Source: Branchiostoma belcheri (taxonomy: Eukaryota > Chordata > Leptocardii > Amphioxiformes > Branchiostomatidae). From it: a stretch of DNA of 64,000 nucleotides. The notes beneath the pieces are model-generated. The model searched no databases, was not told the DNA's origin, and saw only the letters and a list, made by a program, of their open reading frames with translations. Positions 10,886 through 22,800 of this stretch are shown piece by piece. The position numbers were made by a program, and so were the translations under genes. Location of the stretch: NCBI RefSeq assembly GCF_001625305.1, contig NW_017802503.1:652142-716141 (forward strand). The letters run 5' to 3'. Position 1 is the stretch's first letter; every line of letters starts with the position of its first letter.

Positions 10886-13800
10886 ATGGATTCCGCGATG
10901 AGGAGGAAAAGGAAAAGAGGGCCGAGGAAATCTAAAGCAGAAGAACGCGCGAAGGCTTTGCGGTATTATAAAGACGTTTTCATTTCATCGACTGTGCACA
11001 TGGGGGGAGGGGGTTTAAGAATTTATAAATCTTTAAAACAAGATGTAGGTCTAAACGGAGTGATTTAATAACTTTAGGTCTCTGGACTGTGCTATATAAT
11101 ATCTTTCGTTTGTAGCTGAGGCTGCCACCTTACAAAAGTGACAAGCTTATGTGTGTTCCGAACTTCGAATAATTTTTCATCATTCATAACGTTATACACT
11201 AATACAGTACTGTAGCTGTAGTAAGAAATTATGAAATTCACTCATTATACGTAAGAATGAATGGATGTTCAGGTATAGTCGTTCGAAGTAACACACGCGG
11301 CAGCTTGTAATGTAATAATTTGCTTAACTCTTTCTCCATATGTCAATATCAACAGGTCAATATCAGATTCCAAAGGTTCCAACGGCCAGACGACTGTGTC
11401 ACGTACAGCCGTGGCAGCCGCCACCGACCTCGTACCAAACCAGAACCTGGTGAAAAATGTCAAGACAAGACTGGAAAAGAAACGCGAGAGGTTAAAAGAA
11501 ATGAAACTACGAAAGGCAAAGGCTAAGACTGTGGCACCATGGAGTCATTTGGTGGCACCTAGCAGTCAGAGTGGACAACATGGAGAAACCGTTACCACTA
11601 ATAGTTCTACTTTGTCTGATCCTGATTCATTGTCAACAGTGTCATCAATCTCTGTTCCTCCTACTTGTAGGTAAGTACATTATGAGACTTGATTGTTGCT
11701 CATAATTTATTGGGGGTGCTCTTTCAACTAGTGTTTTGGCATGCAAGAAAATACAGGTTCTGTAGTATGAATGATAGTATTGTAATGTGGTAAATGGAAA
11801 TGATGCTCTAAAGTTATCACCTAGTCTCCAATGATTTCATGTGTACTGTTTTTTACACCTATAGTTTTTGAAAATGTAATCTTAACACAGTGAAGGAATA
11901 CATAATTTTCCCTCAAAGGGATTTCTTTATATTGTATATTAGTTTATTACTATTATTATTAGTACATGTTACTATGTGCTGTTTTGCTAAATGTTGTTAT
12001 TGCTTTTCTAGGGTAATTGAGCAGAAACAGGGAGAAGAGTATGTCTTAGTGATAGAACATTGCCAGGTCAGTAAAGATCTTGTATTGGTTTATTTACACA
12101 AAAAATGTTAATTCAACCATTTTCTCTAGATAGTGAAGACATACATGTATGCTTCAAGCAGAATCTGATATCTTAAATTAATTAAAGACTGCTTTGTTAT
12201 TAGAAAAAATATGTGAAAAAAAACATGAGATTAGCCCACTCAATTGTAACACTATATCAAAGACAGACTTGTGCTATCCCTTGTTGTTTGAGTTATAAGG
12301 ATTTATTAGGTCTTATTCTATACTTTTTTGTACTTTGTTAATTTGTTTTGCCATACATGTATATTCTACCATGTGCAGTGACGGTGCAATAAAGTTCTTC
12401 CTGTTATCTTATACTATAGGAAGTTTGTTTCCACGGAAAGGCTCTGGTCAGCTGTCTCCATGGTTCTGTGTTCATCTACGGCTGCACCCTGCACCAGGGA
12501 CAGGAACCCTTACCCGTGTACGCACCGAGGACGCACTCAGCTCTGTACATCACCCCTCTACCACACCAGGGGCGAGTAGTAGTGTCAGAGCACGTGAAAC
12601 AACTTTTAGGGGAGGACGTGAAGGAAGACACTGTTGTTGTGCTGGTTCAGAAGCTGAAGTGCCCAATGGTGGATTATGTGACAAGTGTGAAGGAGTATGC
12701 TAATGTCTTCTACTGGGTAAGTGTTCAGTTGTGATGTACATAGTGAGGGCTTAGTTCTAAACGGGAACTATGCGGCTCCAGATGTCTTACTGAGGGACGA
12801 CTGCGTGTGCAAGATGTCGGTAGCTTGAGGAATGAATCCCCTCTACTATATACTGGCTCAAAAAGCTTAGGTTACAAGGATAGATAAAACAATATATCTG
12901 AAAAAGTTTAATATACTGATTATAGTACAAAAGTATTTTGATTCTGGTCTGATTGTGCATACGTTTGTAGTTTTTTGACAATACAAAAAGTATATTTTTC
13001 ATTCTTTTCTTTACATAGTACATTGACTTAACCCTTTAGTATTCCAAAATCATACTCCTCAACAAAAAATACAACATCCTTGCTCCTTAGAAGCTTAGAA
13101 AACTGTGAATGATCTTCTATACAACCTCTGGCCAAACCGCACATATGGTACATTGTCCACTGCTAGTGGTTTGACCTACATCCCAGTGGGGTGTCAGTTG
13201 ATAGCTTACCAGTTTCTGAAATACCTAACCGTTTACTAGATTTTTATCTCTTTTGAAGGGATAATGACCACAGTTTATTCATGCCCAACAAAATACTCCA
13301 AGTTGATAATTATATTCCACCAGACCTCATGTGAAAGATATGAGTGTTTTTCTAAGGAGGCTATATCTTGTCACATGTGCCCCTGTCAATCAAGCCTGGC
13401 AAGCCGGGTCAATTAGCCACCCTAGGGGGCAACCCCTGTATGTTGTTACCTCCATGAAAAATGGAGGTATTGTTTTTGGCGGCGTCTGTCTGTGTGTCTG
13501 TGTGTGTGTGTGTCTGTGTGTCTGTGTGTGTTTCCGCAACTTTGTAGTCAGCATAACTTCATAACGCCTTTATGGATTGTGATGATATTTGGTATGCTGA
13601 TAAGTCTTAGGAAGACAAAGGTCAAGGTCAAATATGGGCCTCCTGGTGGATGACCTTGGTACTGCAGCAGAACTTCCGGTTTTTGTATCTTTTGTCCTGA
13701 ACATGCTATGGTCTTCAATTTTTGGTGACAGATAGCTTTTCCTGTTAGGAATAAGTGGTGTGGGTTTGGTCCCCCTAGCAGCTTGTTCAGGAACTGCAGG

Positions 13801-16800
13801 GGACTTTCGGGCGAAATCTTTGAAAGCCAATAAGTCCAGATAGGAACAGCGTATTTTCATCATTTTTGGTGTGTAGGTATCTGACAGAGAGATGTACACA
13901 ATTAACTGCAAATTATGCAAATGAGGACTTTATTTGCATAATTAATGAGGAAATTCTATAATTACAATGTTTTACATTATAGAACTTTCATACATTTAAT
14001 GTATGTAACCTATGGCAGATGGAACATCAACAGATACTAATTATGCAAATGATGACCTAATTTGCATAATTAATGCAAAAAATATATGATTTCTCAATGG
14101 TGAATGATGGGAATGTCTTACTTGGGACATCTTTAAGTTAATCAAAAGTTAACATCACGATGCATATATCATGTTAATGCAGAGGTCATTTGCATAATTA
14201 AAGAAGAAATTTACATTTACATATCAAGCCCATATTTCATGGAGGTATGAGATCTCGGAACTCTTGTTGTTGTTGTTCTGAGCAAACCGGTGGCACCGGG
14301 TACCCAAGAAGGACTGTTTGAACGGACAAAATATACGTAAGAAATGTGAAATAATGACACAAATGTGTTGAAAAGTGATAGTAACTGTTAATAACACTGA
14401 AATTTAGTATAATTAGAATATTCCAAATTTTTGTGCAAAAAACTACATAGAGTGCCTTTAAGTTTTTTGCATGCTGACGAAATGCTCACAAACCGCAATT
14501 GTCCCTCAGTAAGACATCTGGAGCCACATAGTTCCCGTTTAGAACTTTTATTAAGCCTGTCACACGACCGGTTTCGCCTGTGTGGCTTCTTCAAGTGTAC
14601 AGAGCCTAAATGACACAAGTAACATGAAGACTTAGTTCTCACTTCTGTACTTTTCTATTTGCAGGAAAACAAGAGTAAAGACAGTGTTATAGACAGAGTG
14701 ATGACACCAGACCACAGTAAGCTCCTGGAGTCAGTAGGTGTCCATGTAGTGGACGACCCGGCCACACCGAGGCTGTTCACACCTGAACCTGTCAGGGCGG
14801 CGCTGGCAGATGTACTGGAGCAGGTGGAACAGGCAGGTGTGTGGGTTTCCTTTGTTCCTTCAAAGTACAATGTAGCCAGTCCTTTGATAATAGCAGTACA
14901 GATAGCAGTACTTTGATAATAGCAGAACTAGAATTATCGTACTCATTTTATCATAAGATTCAGACAGAGTAAACAGTAGCTACAGGTGTTTCTAACTCAG
15001 ATTTCTTGCGGTATATTATATAGGATTAGGAACGCATTAGCTGTTCCTGTGATATAATATAAGTCAAGTGATATAATTGATTTGATTGAATGTGTAAGAA
15101 AATTAGCCTCATGTGTTGTTTGTGTTTGTGTTCTTACATGGACTAGTTACCAAAGGTACCACAGCACCTGTCATCCTGTTATGTGGAGGCAAGAATTCAG
15201 GAAAATCTACTCTGGCCAGGTTTCTCATCAACCTGATACTCTCCAGGTAGGAAGCAAAGTGGATTATATTATGCACTAGATATTTACTGAATTTTGAAGT
15301 CTTTGCTGCTGAAAAATACGTTTTCATCTTGTGAATTCTCTTAGTAAATTCTACTAAGTCTTTGACTATCCAAGAGTTGATGTGGCCTTAGTAAGGAGTA
15401 CAGTTACTCAAGCAACAGTTACTCAAGCAACTGGATATGAATTTGGAAACAGTCAGACGTTTCAGGTAGTATCCTGACTACCTTTTGTCACAGGTAAGAG
15501 TGTCACTGACAAAAGGTAGTGATGCTACATGTACCTGAAACGTCTGGCTGTTTCCAAAATCAGATCCAGTTGCTTGAGTAACTGTTTTTTGGTGTATGTT
15601 ATTACCTGGATGTCTAACCTTCACTGACGAAGTACTGTATTGACATTTTCCATGTTCCATGTTAAGTTGTGGAGAGGTGTACCATCTAGAGTGAGTACTA
15701 TGAAGCAAGTTTAAACTGTAATTGCCAACACAACAAATTGGACTCACCCAAATTTTTGACTGTACAACTCCAGTCTTTGTCATTCCTTGACAAAGACTGA
15801 GTCTAATTTGTTGTGTTGGCAATTACAGTTTAAATTTGCCTCATAATGATTTCTACCAACACAGATGAACTTTCAAGATTAGAGTGAGTACTGTATTGAC
15901 TTTGTACATGTACTTTCTGTCTATCCATGTTCCATGTTAAGTTGTGGAGAGGTGAACCATCTAGAGTGAGTACTGTATTGACTTTGTACATTGTACATAT
16001 ACTCTCTATCTTTCCTTCCTTGTTATCCATGTGAAGTTGTGGAGAGGTGTACCATCTAGAGTGTGACATTGGGCAGACAGAGTTCACCCCATCAGGGTTT
16101 GTGTCCCTGACCCATGTGACCACACCCACGCTCGGCCCTCCCTTCACCCACCAGAAAACACCTGATAGGTGAGATATATCTATCTATCTATCTTTTGCTT
16201 GGTGATACTGTTGGAATGGTAGACATTTTTGCATTGGGAGGGATGGGGCAGTGAAATATGCTGCATTTGCTTGCAACACGCTCGGCCCTCCCTTCACCCA
16301 CCAGAAAACACCTGACAGGTGAGATAGACTAGTCCATATCTGATATTGGGGTAATTTTGAAATGATAGATTTTAATCTCCAAGCATGTTTCAGTGGCTGC
16401 AAAAGACAGTTACTGTATCATATTAGCCACACTGTATCCATTTGCCACCCAGGCTTTCTACCAAAGTGGTATCTTGTCACAAAAACATACCAGCCGAGAA
16501 AAGAATGTGTCCTGCCTGCAAAGACAAAGTTGAAGATGAATACCATTTTGTAATGATATGTCCTTGCTATAACAAACAAAGAAAAAAACTAATGATAATT
16601 TTCATGTAAGAGCAAAATAACGCTACCTGAGACAAGTAGAGAAATTTTCAACATGCTGTTATCATGCCCCGACTCTGTATCTGTTTATCTGGGTCAATAT
16701 GTACATAATGCTATACAAAAGAGAAATTGTGTCACAGCAATGTGAAGAGTAATTTTCCATCATATTAACATCATGTACATGTATTGAAGGGGGATAAGTA

Positions 16801-19800
16801 CTCTGGTAGACAAAAAAAGTGTTATTTGCCATACATTGTATCCAATGCAACTGTTGCACAATAAACTTGACTTGACTTGACTATCTTCCCCAGGTGTTGT
16901 TACTACGGGCACCTGAGTCCAAATGATGACCCTGACAGGTACATCAGGACAGTGAAGTATGTGCACCAAGGTTACCGGGGTGATGCACCACTCATTGTCA
17001 ACACCATGGGGTGGACACAAGGTAAGGGTCACATCCGTGAATAGTTTCATCAGATTGGTAATACACTGAGTAAAGAGACTCTTTTTACACATCCTAGTCT
17101 TTTATTCAGTCAGAAATGCCCTGAGGAAGGTGACAGACTGTCATGAAAATGTCGGCTGAATAAATCTTTTATTAAAGACTTGGTTGTGTAAAAAAGTCTC
17201 TTTACTCCAGGTAAGGGACATTGTACAGCGATTTTTGACACTGAACAGGAATCAATGTATAAACACATTGTTCAATAGTTTATGCTTATAAACCTGCATT
17301 TCTCATCTGGTCTCTCAGTCACTGACAAAAGCTAGTGGATACTAGCTGAAACGTCTGACCGTTTCCAAAATCATATCCAGTTGCTTGAGTAACTGCTTTT
17401 TGGCGTAAACACATTGTTCCTCTGGTGCTTCAGTCAATTTGATAACAATCAAAGAATTGAATTCATTTGTGTCAGGGGCTTTAGAAATCTGTACATCAAT
17501 CAACCAATATACTGTACAGTGTACTGTATGTAGTGATACACGTATCTACAATGTCTCCCCTGTACATGTACAAAATGTAGGTCTGGGTTTACACCTGCTT
17601 ATGGACACCCTCCACCTGGTGCGACCCTCCCACATCCTGCAGCTGAAAGGCAGGAAGTCTGCACAGGACCTGCCTCAGCTGTCTCACCAGTTCCTGCACA
17701 CACAGCCTGGCTGGGCGTATGCAAACATACAGGTGAGAGAAAGACTGTGTGTTACTTTGGGGATTGAGTTTATTTTTAACCACTTTTAGCTTTCCTTTAG
17801 CTTTCCTTTTGCATGTTATTCTTCAATAGCCTGGGTACGTACCATCCTGATTTTGGCTCTGCAACACTAAGAAAATAGATTTTTTCGAGCGTTGCAGAGT
17901 CAAAATTGGGCTAGTTCTTCAAGCTGTCAGGAAAAAACACTACAATACATTACTATGCAATATAACATGAAACAAAATATGCTGTAACATTTGATGATAG
18001 TACTAGTTAGATCTTAGTTACTCTTCAAACCTAGATAACTGCCAATCCAGTCTGAAATTGTCTTAATGTACAACTTGTCTTTAATTTCTGTACAGAACTT
18101 TGTGGAAATATTTTAAAATTTCTTCATGTCATCTTATTCTTCTTCTTCTGGATTTTTAACAGGTAGAGACAGACAAAGAGGATGATGCTGATGATGATGA
18201 CGCTGTGCCTGTCAACCCAGAGCTGGTGTACCTACAAGTTGGGAATGACATGCCTCGACAGTAGGTCACCTCTGTCCTTTTTTCAGTAGCTTCTGACTTC
18301 CACTATCATGATGATGGTATTTTCTGTCTCAATTCCAATTTCAGGATGTACATAATGCATTGTGTGTTACCACAACATATAGCTGGTACAATTATGTTAT
18401 AAGTGGAAAACTATCACTATTGTACCTGTAATAAACAGTCATGTATATATACTTGAGTCTGTCCTTTTTCAGTACATGGTTCACGGCATCAGAGTTCCGG
18501 TCCATGGCTCTAATGGCGGCCCTCAGTGCCCTCCAGCCTGACTGCCCAGTTCATCCCCTGAACACCTCTGGGGTGCTCCCGCTGAATGCCCTGACCCCCA
18601 GGGTAGTGCCGTGGAGCTCAGTGGCCGTGCATGTCTGCAACGCCGACGTCCCCCCCTCACAGGTCATGTACGTGCTGAACGCCAGCGTGGTCGCTTTGTG
18701 CCAGGCTGGGGACAGTGAGGTACGTGCCACTCATTTCGCTCTTCCTAAGGCCAAACTGATTGAATTTTATGTGTGCACATTGAGTTTTGCCTTTTCTCAA
18801 AGAAGACTAAAGATCACATACTGGGTGCCACCCTCCATAGTCCATGGTAGCTTGCGACAATAGGGAGCCAGCAGCTACTATGGAGCACGGCACCCAGGCT
18901 GCGACAGTCCACAACTCAAGAACTCAGCACATACGTACAGTGCTGATTCATAAATTCTGCAAAAGGCCAGCATGTGCTGGCTTGTCGTAAAAGTAGCTAC
19001 TCTTTGAGTTTTGAAAATCAAGAGAGTACTGTGATGTACATTGTACATTTTCTCACCCTTCCATGCTGCAGTTCTCCAGGCTGAGACAGGGGGCGCTGCC
19101 AGATGGTCCAGTTGTTTTACAGGACACGCCCATCTGCCAGGCTGTTGGCATAGGTGAGGACTGATCCAGAACTTCAGAAATCCTTTACTGGCCTCTTACA
19201 AACCCTTTTGGCTTTCACATAGAAAGTAAATCATTATGTCTACCGAAGGAAAACATTGTTTTTGCTCAGTTTCCTCTTCTCCAAACACAGAAGGTCAATG
19301 ACCTGAACAAGACTGTCTGTTACCATGGTAACTGGTGTTGGGTTACATCATGTTGCAGTTTTATAGTAGGAGGGATTTAGACTCCTGTCACCATGTATAT
19401 GAATGTGTTGGAGTAAGGATTAACAGAGCAGACCATATGTGAAGGTAACTATGTATTTGCTTTACAAATGTTACCTTTCTAGTCTCTTTGTGTTAAAAGT
19501 TGTATCCTTCACCACCATAAGTTACTATACATTGTATTTTGATTCCTTTTGCTGTGCATCAGGTATAATCCGAGGCATAGACATGGAGAGGAGAGTGTTC
19601 TATGTCCTGACATCTGTGGAGGAGCACAGGCTGACAAGGGTTAACATGCTGATGTGTGGAGCCCTGTCCATCCCTGCACCTCTCATGTTACAACAGGTAA
19701 TGAAAGATTAGTCCAGTCTACATGTACCTGTGAGTAAAGAGACTCTTTTTACACAACCAAGTCTTTTATTCAGCCGACATTTCGATGACCGTCTGTCACC

Positions 19801-22800
19801 TTCCTCAGGGCAATTCTGACTGGTTCACATTGCACTGCAGCACAGGTGTCGCTGCTATAGATGCATTCCCAAACGTACAATATTTACACATCTATACATA
19901 TACAGGGAACTGTATCTACAATGCGGTCCCAAATGTACAGGAGTTGGATATATACATAATTGTGGTCAGTTATTAAACAAAAGTAGTAATTGCCGAAACG
20001 TAAAATAACAGACTTGGTTGTGTAAAAAGAGTCTCTTTACTCAGTGACTTACCAACCTGATGAAACTATTCACGGACAACAAATCTTGTCAACTTGACCT
20101 TGATCTAAGCTTCTGCTCCACTTAATTTGTCTCTTGGCCATCAGAGGAGCTTAATGTAGATTGTCTTGGATGGTTAACATTCAAGCTGTATATTTAGTTG
20201 GGTTTAATGGAAAGAAAAAAAGACCAATTAGAACCCGGCAAGTGGTTAAACCCTGCCGTATCATGTTACAGAACTGACCAATCACAGACGGCCAAGGTGA
20301 AGGGTGTTAACATTCCTGAGTAGAGAATTATGGGAGATTTTGTACTTTGGACAGAACAGAGTCATTGATATGTTTAAGCTGTATGTCAGGGCTCGAAATT
20401 CAATTTTGGGAATAGGTGCACTGGTGTACCCAACATGAAAAATTCTGTGCACAAAAAAATGATAAAATAAGTAGAATGTAAAGCAAAAACTGATAATGTT
20501 TCATTTCTAAAGAAAAGTAGTAAAACATATTATTTTTCTGACACTTATGTTAAAAATATGCTGTATACTACTTTACATTCAATATCTTTACACACACAAA
20601 CCTACAAAAATATTTGAGTGCACTGGTGCACCCACAGAAACAAATTGAGTGCACAGCTCCAAATTTGGGTGCACTAAGGTGCACATGTACCCAGTATTTC
20701 CAGCCCTGTGTATGTTGTAGACTGCCAACTTGGGCTATTGTCTATACTTGTGTGGCCATCAGCCAATTTGGCACTGTTGCTTGGCTAAAGGTAAACCTTG
20801 ACTCCAGCTATCAAATATTTTATCTCAGATAACAATACAAGGTCTGTTACATAGGCAGGTAGCAATAGGCATACTACGTGGAATGATTCAGCAGAAATGA
20901 CTAAAAATGCTTGAAAAAATTTAAAAAAATTTTAAAACTTCTTATCAAGAACATATAAGTCACAAACATGTATGGAATAAAAAAATGTAATGATTTTCTT
21001 TTTGCATTTTACCATTTCTGGTTCCTATACTAAGTTACTCAGTTGAGCAGCCCACCAATAGTTGATAATAAGAAGTTTATTGCAAATCCATGCCCGAAGG
21101 CTATTTGCAGTTTGCACAAGTTACAAACATAAAAGAACATTGAAACAGAGTGTAAAATAACTTCAAAATCTACATAATGAAAGGTAATTGTCAAAACTAT
21201 GGCTGTGTCTAAAACTATGTCTGAAGGGTTTGATAGTACTAAAAAAAACTACATTGTATTGCATTTAAAATGGCTAAGTTGTGAGTTTACCTGGCATTTA
21301 AGTGCATTTGTATTGGAGTTTGAGGCATGTGATACTGACTGTTGGAGGAGTCGTTGGCCCCGTGAAGCACACAGGCGAGACATGTCAATCATTCAGTCTG
21401 TTTACAGCTGTCTGGACCACTGAGGCCATCCAATCAATTAAGGCCTAGGGAGAAAAACATCGTGTTTCCTGTTTCCAGACCAACCCTAGAAAAACCTGCC
21501 GACCTTAGACCCTAAAACTTGCATGAAGTGACCTTATGCAAGTTTTACTTTGTGAAATTATTGTATTATATCAGTTGGACTCCTATATAGATATCACTGA
21601 AGTTTAAAAAAAAAGATAATCCCTACCGACCCTAATTTTACCGACCCTAAAACAGGAAACACAACATTTTTTCCCCAGGCCTTAGGTGATCCAATCAATT
21701 AAAAGCACAGTCACGACTCTGCAGAACATGACTCATACAGGGTACAGGAGTCTTTCAAAAATTCTATACAATTATTCATGTAAGAACCACATTGTGCAAA
21801 TATGTTTTGATAAATTTGTACATTAATAATAGTTTCATCATGGTGGTAAGTCATTGAGGAAAGAGACTCTTTTCACACAACCAAGTCTTTTATTCAGCCG
21901 ACGTTTCGGTGACCGTCTGTCACCTTCCTCTGGGCAATTCTGACTGGTTAATAAAAGACTTGCTTGTGTAAAAAGAGTCTCTTTACTAAATGACCTTGAA
22001 GTGTCAAAATTATCCAACATTATACAGGAGAAGCAAAAAAGGAAGACGTGTAAGATTAAAAGTACAAAAACTTGGTGCTAGTCACTCTATAGTATACATA
22101 TAACATCTAATGTACCTCCTTTCTAAGGCTACAACAAACAGATAGACCTGTCTAGATCATCTGAAAGCAAAAAAAAACCTAGCAAAACATCCAATTGAAA
22201 ATGTGCTAGAGTTTATTTTCTTACTCGCACTATTGCATCAGATTTTATCTGTATAACAAAGTCCAACATTTCAGAATCAGAATTGTTCTAAAATGGTGAC
22301 TGTATCTTCCCGTTCGTCAGTCACCACTAGGTGACCCTGTGTTGCCATGGCAACAGCACAAGGGCTGCTGCCGTCCGTAGTTATGGATCTGATGAACCTG
22401 CCTGTTTCGTCAAACACTTCTAAACACCCGTTCTTACTGTCGGCAACGATGATGTTACCCGAGCCGTCTGTACAGATGCCACGGGGGTACTTCAGGCGAC
22501 GTCCACCGCTCGTCCTGTCTCCAAACTTGAACCTGAAGTCTCCATTGTCGCTGTACACGTAGACACAGTCACAGAAGTAATCCGACACAAGAATGTTCCC
22601 CTCCCCGTCCACAGTGATGTACTGTGGGTGGTTCATGCCTTGTCGCTTACCCACTGTTTTAACCAGTGTTCCATCCGGCATGAACTCATGCACCACACCT
22701 TGTTGTAGATACGTTCCAACTGTTTGTGTCACAAGAATACGCCCTCTTCTTGTGTCTACAGCTATTCCCCTACGAGCTCTTGTCTTCTGTAGCTCTATCT

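Noticed and set aside
10829-11068. NOL9 first exon read through to its stop at 11066-11068
   Set aside because: Starts from a GTG, and the frame does not reach the next exon; a start at ATG 10886 with an early donor at 10963 keeps phase.
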